Assembly: GCA_000436835.1 (NCBI GenBank) | Contig: FR889122.1 | Span: 1-64,000, forward strand | Reading direction: 5' to 3' | Length of the DNA: 64,000 nucleotides | Origin: Eubacterium sp. CAG:251 | Lineage (GTDB): Bacteria > Bacillota > Clostridia > Oscillospirales > Acutalibacteraceae | Shown here: positions 34,404 to 43,293 of the stretch, one piece after another | How the letters are laid out: the number at the start of each line of letters is the position of its first letter | Position numbering within the stretch: the first letter of the stretch is position 1 | The notes under the pieces: model-generated | The model's database searches: none | What the model saw: only the letters and a program-made list of their open reading frames with translations | Told to the model about the DNA's origin: nothing | Made by a program: the position numbers and the translations under genes

Positions 34404-35099
34404 TTATTTTTCTCCTTTATATCCTCTTGCTTCAAGCGCCTGCGATAATTCGTCCGCTCTTTTAAAAGCGTTTATGAAAATCGGCACTATAAGTGGAAAT
34501 ATGCATTTGGCTTTTTTGAATATGTTTTTCGATTCAAATTCTGCGCCTCTTGCAATTTGAGCCATTTTTATATTTTGCGCTTCAATTAATAAGGTCGGAA
34601 CAAATTGAATTGAAACCGATAATATAAGCGCTAAATTTTCTGTTGGAACTTTAAATAATTTAAGCGGTGTCAGATAGAAATTAATTGCGTTTGTTATCTC
34701 GATGGGGGAGGAGGTCAAAACGAATAATTTAGACCAAAGTATAACAAATATTACGTTTAAAACTATCACTGCTCCTTGCCTTATTCCGAGTGTCGTTATG
34801 TTGATTTTCCAAAAGCTTAAAACTGTTTCTCCCTTGCCGAAGAAAAGGGCATTCATTAAGAATATTATTAAATAAAACAACCAAAGCTTGCTTATTGCCG
34901 ATATGAAATGCTTAATGTTTAATTTTGAAATTAAAATGCAAATGGCAAGAATCAAAAAATCAATTATATAGACTACGTAACTTTTCGCTGCAAGCGTTAA
35001 TATAATCATTGCTAAAAAGCAAGGAATTTTATATTTTGCATTTATGTTGTGAATGGGTGAATTAATATTTTCATAAACTCCCGATAATATGTCAGTCAT
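34404..35099 (-). CDS. ecfT: ECF transporter transmembrane component EcfT
   Basis: A 231-residue membrane protein with about five helices and the two coupling motifs of EcfT: an A-R-G type motif in MAQIARGAEFE (about 182-192) and ALEARGYKGEK at the C-terminus. These helices sit in grooves of the two ATPases. It overlaps ecfA2 by eight bases. Confidence 0.9.
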   Translation of the reverse strand: MTDILSGVYENINSPIHNINAKYKIPCFLAMIILTLAAKSYVVYIIDFLILAICILISKLNIKHFISAISKLWLFYLIIFLMNALFFGKGETVLSFWKINITTLGIRQGAVIVLNVIFVILWSKLFVLTSSPIEITNAINFYLTPLKLFKVPTENLALILSVSIQFVPTLLIEAQNIKMAQIARGAEFESKNIFKKAKCIFPLIVPIFINAFKRADELSQALEARGYKGEK

Positions 35100-35934
35100 T
35101 TATAACTCCTATATTTGATATTATTGAATTTAGCAAATCGTCATATTTTAAAATATCATTTTGAATATTAAAGCCTTTTTTATTTAATAAATTTGCGATT
35201 TCCTTTGAATTGCAAACGCCTATGTTAAGATTATTTAATAAGTTAGTTTGATTAAAAATTTCATTCGGTTTATCGTCCAATATAATTTTGCCGCCGTCCA
35301 TAACAAGTATTCTGTCTGCATATTCTGCCAAATAATCGGTGTTGTGAGATATGATTATAATTGTTGTTCCGTTTTGTTTTAACGCTAAAAGCAATTTCAT
35401 AAAGTTATCTCTTGAATTGCAGTCAAGACCGGCTATCGGCTCATCAAAAATTAAATATTTCGGCTTGCAAACGAGTATTCCTGCAACAGCGATTTTTCTT
35501 TTTTCACCGCCGGAAAGTGCAAGAGGGGATTTATCTTTAATTCTTTCAAAATCAAGACCTAAAAGCTCAAGCGCTTCTTTGGCTCTTTTGTATTTTTCGT
35601 CATAAGTCAACTTATATTGTTTTAAGCCGAAGAATATGTCCTTTTCAATCGTTTGCTCAAATAATTGCATTTCGGGAAATTGAAATACTATTCCAAGCTT
35701 TCTGCGAAGAATTTTTTTATTAAATTTTTTGTTGGTAATATCGTCGCCGTCAATAATTATTTTACCGCTGTCGCTTTTTATAAGCCCCGCAATAAGACGG
35801 ACAAATGTTGATTTTCCACAGCCTGTATTACCTATAATACCGACCATTTCGCCGTCATCTATTTTTAAATCTAAATTATCAATAAACGGCTTGCTGTCGT
35901 ATGAAAATGAAAGTTCTTTTATTTCAATCGGCAT
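35092..35934 (-). CDS. ecfA2: ECF transporter ATPase EcfA2
   Basis: A 280-residue ABC ATPase with Walker A GNTGCGKST (35-43), Q-loop region FQFPEMQLFEQTIEKD, signature LSGGEKRKIAVAG and Walker B YLIFDEPIAGLD. The FPEMQLF form of the Q-loop marks the A' subunit. It overlaps ecfA1 by 16 bases. Confidence 0.92.
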   Translation of the reverse strand: MPIEIKELSFSYDSKPFIDNLDLKIDDGEMVGIIGNTGCGKSTFVRLIAGLIKSDSGKIIIDGDDITNKKFNKKILRRKLGIVFQFPEMQLFEQTIEKDIFFGLKQYKLTYDEKYKRAKEALELLGLDFERIKDKSPLALSGGEKRKIAVAGILVCKPKYLIFDEPIAGLDCNSRDNFMKLLLALKQNGTTIIIISHNTDYLAEYADRILVMDGGKIILDDKPNEIFNQTNLLNNLNIGVCNSKEIANLLNKKGFNIQNDILKYDDLLNSIISNIGVIND

Positions 35935-36746
35935 AAAAGTTCCACCAATCTTTCATTGTTTAAAGGACATTCGTCAAGGAAAATTCCTGCTTTCTTTAAA
36001 TCATTATATATTTTAACACAATAGGGAAGTGAAATTTGCGATTTTTCTATAAGCTTTTCGTTTGAGTATATTTTTTCAGGAACGCCGCTTGAAATGATTT
36101 CACCGTCATTCATAACAATTATTCTGTCAGCATTTACCGTTTCCTCTGCATACTGCGTAATCATTATAAATGTTATATCGGTTTCTTTGTGAAGTTTTAG
36201 AATTATATCCAAAACCTCTTTTCTTGAATTTGGAGAAAGCATTGAGGTTGCCTCATCAAGAATAATAATATCAGGCTTTACGCAAAGTATCCCTGCAAGG
36301 GCAAGCCTTTGCTTTTGACCTCCTGAAAGAGAGAGTATATTTCTTTTTTCAAAGCCCTTAAGTCCTACGAGTGCAAGTACATCATCAATCGTTTTGTCAT
36401 TATATTTTATATCATGATTTTTAAGCGAAAATTCAATGTCTTCTTTAACAACTGTTGAAACAAATTGATTATCGGGATTTTGAAATACCATACCGCATTT
36501 CTGCCTGATTTTGTATATGTTTTTATTATTCCTGCAATCAAGGCTCGCAATTGTAAGCTCACCGCTTTGAAGAGGAATAAGTGCATTAAGGTGTTTAACA
36601 AGGGTGCTTTTGCCACAGCCGTTCATACCGACTATTGATATAAATTCGCCTTTTTCAATTTTAAAGGAAATGTTGTAAAGTGATTTTATCTCTCTTTGAG
36701 CAAATATATATGAATGATTTATATTATTAGCTTTGATTATGTTCAT
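35919..36746 (-). CDS. ecfA1: ECF transporter ATPase EcfA1
   Basis: A 275-residue ABC ATPase with Walker A GMNGCGKSTL (39-48), VFQNPDNQFVSTVVKED (the Q-loop form of EcfA1), signature LSGGQKQRLALAG and Walker B IIILDEATSML. It is the first gene of the ECF operon. GGAGATGAGCAAATAAA precedes the ATG. The 120-base leader includes a CCCCTTAGGGG palindrome (36810-36820) whose meaning is unclear. Confidence 0.92.
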   Translation of the reverse strand: MNIIKANNINHSYIFAQREIKSLYNISFKIEKGEFISIVGMNGCGKSTLVKHLNALIPLQSGELTIASLDCRNNKNIYKIRQKCGMVFQNPDNQFVSTVVKEDIEFSLKNHDIKYNDKTIDDVLALVGLKGFEKRNILSLSGGQKQRLALAGILCVKPDIIILDEATSMLSPNSRKEVLDIILKLHKETDITFIMITQYAEETVNADRIIVMNDGEIISSGVPEKIYSNEKLIEKSQISLPYCVKIYNDLKKAGIFLDECPLNNERLVELLCRLK

Positions 36747-36857
36747 TTTATTTGCTCATCTCCTTTAAATATATACTTATTATATTTATATTCAATTATT
36801 TTTCCAAGCCCCCTTAGGGGTTAAGTTAAGGCGCTTTTGCATATTTATAAAGCTCTT

Positions 36858-36890
36858 TAAAATAAAAGAAGCACCGAATAAATCGGTGCT
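36858..36890 (-). terminator. Rho-independent terminator of rpmB
   Basis: On the minus strand AGCACCGA, a five-base loop, TCGGTGCT, then a T-rich run. It insulates rpmB from the ECF operon downstream. Confidence 0.8.
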
Positions 36891-36906
36891 GTTTTATGCG
36901 AAACAA

Positions 36907-37092
36907 TTAAGCTCTTTCAACCTTACCTGAACGAAGACATCTTGTGCAAACATTAACTCTTTTAGGAGAGCCGTTTACAATAGCCTTTACTTTTTTAATG
37001 TTTGGTTTCCAAGTTCTGTTTGATCTTCTGTGTGAGTGAGAAACCTTGATGCCGAAAGATACGTCTTTTCCGCAGTATTCACATTTTGCCAT
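36907..37092 (-). CDS. rpmB: 50S ribosomal protein L28, zinc-binding form
   Basis: A 61-residue ribosomal protein with two CxxC pairs (CEYC near the start and CTRC near 50), the C+ zinc-ribbon form, and the L28 core SHSHRRSNRTWKPNIKKV. AAGGAGGTG precedes ATG 37092, which excludes an upstream in-frame start. It is a single-gene unit divergent from recA. Confidence 0.95.
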   Translation of the reverse strand: MAKCEYCGKDVSFGIKVSHSHRRSNRTWKPNIKKVKAIVNGSPKRVNVCTRCLRSGKVERA

Positions 37093-37213
37093 TTGCGAAC
37101 ACCTCCTTGTCAATTTAGAACGTAGATATATTATCACAATTGTTATTAAAATGCAAGTCTTTTTTCACTATTTTTTTATTTAGAACAAATATTTGCATAT
37201 TTTTTATTTACTA

Positions 37214-37242
37214 TTGATTTTAAATATCGAATTTAGTATAAT
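37214..37242 (+). promoter_or_regulatory. Sigma-A promoter of recA
   Basis: TTGATT, 17 bases, TATAAT, 29 bases before the recA start. I saw no clear LexA box (GAAC-N4-GTTC) around it. Confidence 0.7.
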
Positions 37243-37271
37243 AGTAGGGAATTATGTTAGGAGGTTATCTG

Positions 37272-38396
37272 ATGGCAGTTGATAACAAAAAAGCGGCTCT
37301 TGAGGCTGCTATGAAAAATATAAAAAAGAAGTTCGGCGACGGTGCAGTTATGCGCCTTGGCGAAAATTCTTCTCTTAAGGTTGACTCTATTTCTACCGGT
37401 TCTCTCACTCTTGATATTGCTACGGGAATCGGCGGTTTGCCAAGAGGTCGTATAATTGAAATTTACGGTCCTGAATCAAGCGGTAAAACTACCCTTGCAC
37501 TTCATTGTATTGCTGAGGCTCAAAAGCTTGGCGGCGACGCTGCATTTGTTGACGCAGAACACGCACTTGACCCTGTTTATGCCGCTAATTTGGGTGTAGA
37601 TGTTGATTCTCTTATTGTATCTCAGCCTGATTTCGGTGAGCAGGCACTTGAAATTACAGAACAACTCGTAAGCAGCGGTGCGGTTGATATTGTTGTTGTT
37701 GACTCTGTTGCAGCACTTGTTCCAAAGAGTGAAATTGAGGGCGATATGGGTGACAGCCATGTGGGTCAGCACGCAAGGCTTATGTCGCAGGCATTAAGGA
37801 TTCTTGCCGGTACTATTAATAAAACAAATTGTATAGTTATTTTCATTAACCAACTTCGTGAAAAAATCGGTGTTATGTATGGTAATCCTGAGGTTACTAC
37901 CGGCGGACGTGCGCTTAAATTTTATTCATCAATGCGTATTGATGTAAGAAAAATTGAACAGTTAAAGGGCGCAGGAAGTGAATTTATCGGTTCTCGTACT
38001 CGTGCTAAGATTGTTAAAAATAAGGTTGCGCCTCCTTTCAAGAGTGCTGAATTTGATATTATGTATGGAGAAGGCATTAGCAAGGTTGGCGAAATTCTTG
38101 ATATGGCTGTTCAGTATGATATTGTTCACAAGGGCGGCTCGTGGTTCTCTTACGGTGACCGCAGGCTCGGTCAGGGCAGAGATAATGTTAAAGAAATTAT
38201 TAAAAATGAACCTGAACTTGCTGCTGAACTTGAGCAGAAGATTAAGGATAAAATTGCCGAGGATATCGAAAAAGCAAAGGAAGAACGTGTAGCAAAGGCT
38301 AATGCCTCTAAGCCTGCACCGAAGCCTGAAAAAAAGATTACACGTGAGGAAGCACTTGCTAAAATCAACATTATGGTTGAGGATGATGAGGACTGA
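37272..38396 (+). CDS. recA: Recombinase RecA
   Basis: A 374-residue recombinase with Walker [10 protein letters not shown] (about 66-74), [23 protein letters not shown] and the loop L2 region, followed by an acidic/basic C-terminal tail (about 330-374) with KPAPKPEKK and a final DED. TAGGAGGTTATCTG precedes ATG 37272. Its stop overlaps the recX start (TGATG), so the regulator is co-translated. Confidence 0.97.
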   Translation: MAVDNKKAALEAAMKNIKKKFGDGAVMRLGENSSLKVDSISTGSLTLDIATGIGGLPRGRIIEIYGPESSGKTTLALHCIAEAQKLGGDAAFVDAEHALDPVYAANLGVDVDSLIVSQPDFGEQALEITEQLVSSGAVDIVVVDSVAALVPKSEIEGDMGDSHVGQHARLMSQALRILAGTINKTNCIVIFINQLREKIGVMYGNPEVTTGGRALKFYSSMRIDVRKIEQLKGAGSEFIGSRTRAKIVKNKVAPPFKSAEFDIMYGEGISKVGEILDMAVQYDIVHKGGSWFSYGDRRLGQGRDNVKEIIKNEPELAAELEQKIKDKIAEDIEKAKEERVAKANASKPAPKPEKKITREEALAKINIMVEDDED

Positions 38397-39004
38397 TGAT
38401 TTTAACTCATCAAAAAGGCAGAGGAACTAAGGTCCATCTGTTTCTTGACGGGGAATATGCCGCCACTACTGATGAAAACTGTTGGCTTGATAATTATATT
38501 TCAAATGGAGCAGATATTGATGATGAGCAGTGGCAGGCTCTTCTTGTTAAAATAAATTACAAAAAAGCGTTAAATAAATGTGCCGACTATTTATCAAGGC
38601 GTGATTATTCCGTTAAAGAGCTTAAAACAAAGCTTTTAAAATCCGTTGATGAGGTAAGTGCTCAAAAAGCAGTTGACAGATATATCGAAGCAGGGTATCT
38701 TGATGACGAAAAGTATTGTCAAAGGCTTATTGAATATTTACTTGAGGTAAAAAAGTTTTCAACAGCTAATATTAAGCAAGAGTGCTTTAAGCGTGGTATC
38801 AACAGGGAGATTGTTGATGAAAAACTGTCAATTATTGAAATTGATAACATTTCAACAATTATCAAACTTATTAAATCAAAGTATGCCACAAAGCTTAATC
38901 AGGAAAACGGGAAAGAAAAGGTAATCGCCGCACTTCAAAGAAAAGGTTTTTACTATTCGGATATTAAATCGGCATTTTACAGGATAGAAGAATATGACGA
39001 ATAA
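38396..39004 (+). CDS. recX: Regulatory protein RecX
   Basis: A 202-residue helical protein of the RecX family, seen in RRDYSVKELKTKLL (about 75-88) and the repeated Y..D..YC..LIE and I..ECFKRGI patterns. It modulates RecA filaments. A 45-residue N-terminal beta segment (HQKGRGTKVHLFLDGEYA) precedes the helical repeats, as in clostridial RecX. It overlaps recA by one base and rimO by 11. Confidence 0.9.
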   Translation: MILTHQKGRGTKVHLFLDGEYAATTDENCWLDNYISNGADIDDEQWQALLVKINYKKALNKCADYLSRRDYSVKELKTKLLKSVDEVSAQKAVDRYIEAGYLDDEKYCQRLIEYLLEVKKFSTANIKQECFKRGINREIVDEKLSIIEIDNISTIIKLIKSKYATKLNQENGKEKVIAALQRKGFYYSDIKSAFYRIEEYDE

Positions 39005-40313
39005 AGTAGGTATGATTTCACTTGGCTGTCCTAAAAATCAGGTCGACGGTGAAGTAATGCTTGAAAAATTAAATAAAAGTGGTTTTGAAATAGCGCAAAG
39101 CATTGAAGACAGCGATGTTATGATTATTAACACCTGCGGCTTTATTGAAGATGCTAAACGTGAGGCTATTGAAACTATTTTAGAAGTTGCCGAATATAAA
39201 AAGGCAGGGATTATCAGTGCTATTGTTGTTACAGGGTGCCTTGCCGAAAGATATCAGGATGAAATCATTAAAGAAATTCCCGAAGTTGATTCGGTAATAG
39301 GTATCGGTGCTGATAATGATATTGTTAAAGTTTGTCACAAGGCTTTGCTCGGAGTAAGAACAAGCTTTTACCCTGATAAAAAGTATCTTTTGCTTGAGGG
39401 TGACAGAATGCTTTCTACACCTAAGCATTGGGCTTATTTAAAAATAAGCGACGGCTGCGACAACAGATGCTCTTATTGTGCAATTCCGCTAATACGTGGC
39501 GGTTATATAGAGCGCCCTATGGAGAATATTATTAGGGAAGCGCAAAATCTTGCCGCAAAGGGAATTAAAGAACTTATAATTATTGCACAGGATACCACAA
39601 AATACGGCTTAAAGCTTTACGGTGAATATCGTCTTGCAAGTCTTTTAAAGGAACTTGTTAAGATAGACGGCATTGAGTGGATTAGGCTTTATTATTGCTA
39701 TCCTGACAGAGTTACCGACGAGCTTATTGACGTAATTGCAAGTGAGGAAAAAATTTGCCCATATATTGATATTCCACTTCAACATTGTAATAAAAATATA
39801 TTAAAAGCTATGCACAGAACAGGCTCTTATGAGCAACTTAAAGACCTTCTGTTCAAAATGAAGGAAAAAATTCCCAATCTTGCACTTCGTACAACATTTA
39901 TGGTTGGATTTCCCGGTGAAAGTGACGAGCATTTTGAGGAACTATGCAGATTTATTAAGGAAATTAAATTTGACAAAATGGGTTGCTTCACATATTCTGC
40001 CGAGGAGGATACTCCTGCCGCCGAATACGATAATCAAATTGATGAGGAAGTTAAAAAGAGACGTGCCGACGTTTTGATGGATATTCAGTATTCAATCAGC
40101 GAGCAACTTAACAAAGCGAGGGTAGGCAATACATATAAGGTTATTGTTGATTCGTTTGACGACGGTATGTATAACGGCAGAGCTTATTTTGATTCTCCCG
40201 AGATTGACAGCGGAATAATATTTAAGAGTAATGATAAGCTTGAAATCGGCGAGTTCGTAAATGTTAAAATTACAGGCTGTGACGGCTATGATTTGATTGG
40301 AGAAAAAGTATGA
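38994..40313 (+). CDS. rimO: Ribosomal protein S12 methylthiotransferase RimO
   Basis: A 439-residue radical-SAM enzyme that methylthiolates an aspartate of ribosomal protein S12. The N-terminal domain has SLGCPKNQVDGEVM and further cysteines (NTCGFI, GCLAERY) for one cluster. The radical-SAM motif is DGCDNRCSYCAIP (about 150-162). A TRAM domain closes the protein (about 375-439). It starts 11 bases before the recX stop and overlaps pgsA by four. Confidence 0.94.
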   Translation: MTNKVGMISLGCPKNQVDGEVMLEKLNKSGFEIAQSIEDSDVMIINTCGFIEDAKREAIETILEVAEYKKAGIISAIVVTGCLAERYQDEIIKEIPEVDSVIGIGADNDIVKVCHKALLGVRTSFYPDKKYLLLEGDRMLSTPKHWAYLKISDGCDNRCSYCAIPLIRGGYIERPMENIIREAQNLAAKGIKELIIIAQDTTKYGLKLYGEYRLASLLKELVKIDGIEWIRLYYCYPDRVTDELIDVIASEEKICPYIDIPLQHCNKNILKAMHRTGSYEQLKDLLFKMKEKIPNLALRTTFMVGFPGESDEHFEELCRFIKEIKFDKMGCFTYSAEEDTPAAEYDNQIDEEVKKRRADVLMDIQYSISEQLNKARVGNTYKVIVDSFDDGMYNGRAYFDSPEIDSGIIFKSNDKLEIGEFVNVKITGCDGYDLIGEKV

Positions 40314-40876
40314 ATTTACCAAACAAAATAACAGTGTTTCGTTTTTGCTGTATTCCTTTTTTAATGGCATTTTCACTTATAGAATTTAAATACCATTGGG
40401 TTGCGGCACTTCTTGTATATTTCGTTGCATGTATGAGTGACAAGGCTGACGGAATTATTGCAAGAAAAAAAGGTCTTGTAACTGATTTTGGTAAGGTTAT
40501 GGACCCTCTTTCAGATAAAACTCTCGTTTTTGCCGCTTATCTTGTATTTATCAAAATGGGTTGGCATACAGAACTTTGTATCCTTCTTATGCTTGCAAGG
40601 GAATTTCTCGTTGCAGGAATAAGAATGCTTGCCGCCGCAAACGGTGAGGTTATCGCCGCAAACGGTTTTGGTAAGTGCAAAACGTTTCTTCAAATGTCAA
40701 CAACAGGTATGACTTTCCTTCTTCTTGCAATCGGTGAGGGTGCGGCTGATATCACAACTACGACTCCTTGGCTCAATGTTTATTGTGCTATTGCATTTTG
40801 GGTTGTAAGCGTTGTTGCGGTTTTAAGCGGTCTTATTTACGCTAAAGACGGTTGGCATTTAATAAAAACAAAATAA
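40310..40876 (+). CDS. pgsA: Phosphatidylglycerophosphate synthase
   Basis: A 188-residue integral membrane enzyme that makes phosphatidylglycerophosphate from CDP-diacylglycerol and glycerol-3-phosphate. The CDP-alcohol phosphotransferase motif is complete: DGIIAR, eight residues, G, three, D, three, D (about 45-67). Four hydrophobic segments surround it. It overlaps rimO and is the last gene of the recA unit. Confidence 0.93.
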   Translation: MNLPNKITVFRFCCIPFLMAFSLIEFKYHWVAALLVYFVACMSDKADGIIARKKGLVTDFGKVMDPLSDKTLVFAAYLVFIKMGWHTELCILLMLAREFLVAGIRMLAAANGEVIAANGFGKCKTFLQMSTTGMTFLLLAIGEGAADITTTTPWLNVYCAIAFWVVSVVAVLSGLIYAKDGWHLIKTK

Positions 40877-40879
40877 TTG

Positions 40880-40907
40880 TTGCAAATTTTAAAAAAATAT
40901 ATATAAT
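40880..40907 (+). promoter_or_regulatory. Sigma-A promoter of the cysE T-box leader
   Basis: TTGCAA, 16 bases, TATAAT, starting four bases after the pgsA stop codon. Confidence 0.6.
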
Positions 40908-40934
40908 AATAGTAGAAATAATTGTTTAATATTA

Positions 40935-41169
40935 AAAGCTGTGATGCAGAGAAGTAAGCAGTTAATTATTTATTCAGAGAATGAGCCGTTTTGCTGTGAG
41001 GCTTTATAAATAATCTGCTAAAATGCACTGCGGAGTTGCTTAAAGGAATTTAGTATTTTAAGCCGTTTTGCCACGTTATAGGCATAAGCTGTATATTTTG
41101 CAGCCTGAGTATAAACAAGAGTGGAACCGCAGTATTTTATTGCCTCTGTCAATTTGACAGGGGCTTTTG
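40935..41169 (+). promoter_or_regulatory. T-box leader (Cys) controlling cysE-cysS
   Basis: A full T-box leader. Stem I can be drawn with two GCAG/CTGC helices around an internal loop whose 5' side holds AGTA (about 40953) and whose 3' side holds TGCA. The specifier is TGC at 41024-41026, a cysteine codon, matching the cysE-cysS operon. The T-box sequence AAGAGTGGAACCGC is at 41117-41130. A terminator follows (GCCTCTGTC, loop, GACAGGGGC, T-run, 41142-41169). Uncharged tRNA-Cys should block terminator formation and switch on the operon. It fills the 331-base gap between genes. Confidence 0.9.
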
Positions 41170-41207
41170 TTTTTATTATATTGAAATCTGTAAGGGAGAT
41201 ATATTAT

Positions 41208-41846
41208 ATGTTTGACTCATTTAAAGAGGATATTAAAAGCTTTATGGAGCACGATCCGGCGGCGAGAAGTCCTATTGAAATAGTGCTTCTTTACCCCGGA
41301 TTTAAGGCGCTTCAAAGCCATAAAAGAGCAAAGTGGTTTTTAAATCATAATATGCCTTTTATAGCAAGATATATCAGTCAGCGTTCAGCGCATAAAACAG
41401 GTATCGAAATTCATCCCGGTGCTACAATCGGCAGAAGAGTTTGCATTGATCACGGTAACGGTATTGTTATCGGCGAAACAACTGAAATCGGCGATGACGT
41501 TATGATTTATCAGGGTGTAACACTTGGCGGTACCGGCAAGGATGTCGGCAAACGTCACCCAACTATTGAAAGCGGCGTTATGATAGGCTCCGGCGCTAAA
41601 GTTTTAGGACCTATTACTATCGGCAGAAATGCTAAAGTCGCCGCAGGTGCAGTCGTTGTTAAGGATGTTGAACCTAATTGTACTGTTGTCGGCGTTCCGG
41701 GTGAGGTAGTTAGGATTGACGGCGAAAGGGTAGATGACCTTGACCAAATCAATATTCCTGATCCGCTAATGAATTTGATTAGAGAAAATCAGGCTGAAAT
41801 TAAAAAGCTTAAAGAAGAAATTGAAAAATTAAAGGAGCAAAAATAA
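41208..41846 (+). CDS. cysE: Serine O-acetyltransferase
   Basis: A 212-residue acyltransferase with the left-handed beta-helix hexapeptide repeats (IEIHPGATIGRRVCIDHGNGIVIG, then GGTGKDVGKRHPTI) and a charged, coiled-coil C-terminal tail (ENQAEIKKLKEEIEKLKEQK). It acetylates serine to O-acetylserine, the cysteine precursor. AAGGGAGATATATT precedes ATG 41208; upstream in-frame codons lie inside the T-box. Its stop overlaps the cysS start by one base. Confidence 0.93.
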   Translation: MFDSFKEDIKSFMEHDPAARSPIEIVLLYPGFKALQSHKRAKWFLNHNMPFIARYISQRSAHKTGIEIHPGATIGRRVCIDHGNGIVIGETTEIGDDVMIYQGVTLGGTGKDVGKRHPTIESGVMIGSGAKVLGPITIGRNAKVAAGAVVVKDVEPNCTVVGVPGEVVRIDGERVDDLDQINIPDPLMNLIRENQAEIKKLKEEIEKLKEQK

Positions 41847-43237
41847 TGAAGATTTATAATACAATGACTCGTCAAAAGGAAGAGTTTGTTCCAAATGACC
41901 CTAAGGAAGTTAAAATTTATGCTTGCGGACCGACTGTATATAATTATATTCATATCGGTAACGCTCGTCCGCTTTGTGTTTTTGACGTTTTAAGAAGATA
42001 CCTTGAATACAGAGGATACAATGTAAAATTTGTTCAAAACTTTACCGATGTTGACGACAAGATTATTAAACGTGCAAATGAAGAGGGCAGTACCTTTGAG
42101 GAAATTTCTAAAAAGTACATTGAAGAATTTTGGATTGATGCTAACGGATTGAATTTCAAAAAAGCAACAGTTCACCCAAAGGCAACGGAGAATATTGATG
42201 AGATTATTAATATAATCAAAACTCTTGAAGAAAAAGGTTACGCTTATTCAGTTGACGGCGACGTTTATTTCAGAACTCTTAAATTTAAGGACTACGGCAA
42301 ATTAAGCCATCAGCCTATTGAGGATTTACAGTCGGGCGCAAGAATTGCTATCGGAGAGAAAAAGGAAAATCCTCTTGATTTCGCTCTTTGGAAAGCTGCA
42401 AAAGAGGGTGAGCCTTATTGGCAGTCGCCTTGGGGTAAGGGCAGACCGGGCTGGCATATTGAATGTTCTGCTATGAATAAAAGATATTTAGGCGATACAA
42501 TTGATATTCATTGCGGCGGTCAGGACCTTATTTTCCCTCATCACGAAAATGAAATTGCGCAAAGCGAGTGTGCAAACGGTTGCACTTTTTCAAAATATTG
42601 GATGCACAACGGCTATATCAATGTTGATAACGTCAAAATGAGTAAATCACTCGGCAATTTCAAAACAGTTCGTGAAATTGCCAATGTTTACGGTTATGAA
42701 GTTATCAGATACTTTCTTGTTTCATCTCATTATCGTTCACCTATTAATTATAGCCTTGAAATAATTGAACAGTGCAAAAGCGCTCTTGAAAGACTTTATA
42801 CTTGCCGTGAAAGCCTTGATTTTGCTATTAAAAACGCTAAAGACATAGCTGACGATACTGAGCTTATCGACCGCATAAACAGCCGCAGAGAGCAATTTAT
42901 TGAGGCTATGGACGATGACCTTAATACTGCCGACGGCGTTGCGGCAATCTTTGACCTTGTTAAGGATATTAATATATCTATTCTTGATAAGGAAGTTTCT
43001 AAAAATGTTTGTCAAACAGCCGCTGATGTGTTTGACGAACTTTGCGATGTGCTTGGTATTCTTTATAACAGAAAGAGCAACGACGTTGACGCTGATATTG
43101 AAGCGCTTATTGAAGAACGTCAGACGGCAAGAGCTAATAAAGATTGGGCAACGGCTGACCGTATTCGTGACGAGCTTAAAGCTAAGGGCATCATTTTAAA
43201 GGATACACCGCAGGGTGTTACTTGGACTAAGGAATAA
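41846..43237 (+). CDS. cysS: Cysteinyl-tRNA synthetase
   Basis: A 463-residue class I synthetase with the HIGH motif in [11 protein letters not shown] (about 32-42), KMSKSLGNF (about 264-272), and zinc-binding cysteine/histidine residues (C near 28, C near 209, and HHEN near 234-237). It charges tRNA-Cys and is coupled to cysE under the cysteine T-box, so supply of the amino acid and its activation rise together. Length is normal. It is the last gene of the operon. Confidence 0.96.
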   Translation: MKIYNTMTRQKEEFVPNDPKEVKIYACGPTVYNYIHIGNARPLCVFDVLRRYLEYRGYNVKFVQNFTDVDDKIIKRANEEGSTFEEISKKYIEEFWIDANGLNFKKATVHPKATENIDEIINIIKTLEEKGYAYSVDGDVYFRTLKFKDYGKLSHQPIEDLQSGARIAIGEKKENPLDFALWKAAKEGEPYWQSPWGKGRPGWHIECSAMNKRYLGDTIDIHCGGQDLIFPHHENEIAQSECANGCTFSKYWMHNGYINVDNVKMSKSLGNFKTVREIANVYGYEVIRYFLVSSHYRSPINYSLEIIEQCKSALERLYTCRESLDFAIKNAKDIADDTELIDRINSRREQFIEAMDDDLNTADGVAAIFDLVKDINISILDKEVSKNVCQTAADVFDELCDVLGILYNRKSNDVDADIEALIEERQTARANKDWATADRIRDELKAKGIILKDTPQGVTWTKE

Positions 43238-43246
43238 TAATTAATC

Positions 43247-43279
43247 GGGCAGGGGACTTTGGTTTTCCTGCCTTTTTTA
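43247..43279 (+). terminator. Rho-independent terminator of cysE-cysS
   Basis: GGCAGG, a 13-base loop, CCTGCC, then six T. Confidence 0.75.
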
Positions 43280-43293
43280 GTGAGGAATATTTG

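Noticed and set aside
36747..36906. Folate, preQ1 or thiamine riboswitch controlling the ECF operon
   Set aside because: None of the conserved core sequences (such as the TPP CTGAGA or preQ1 TTCTAGC) is present in the leader.
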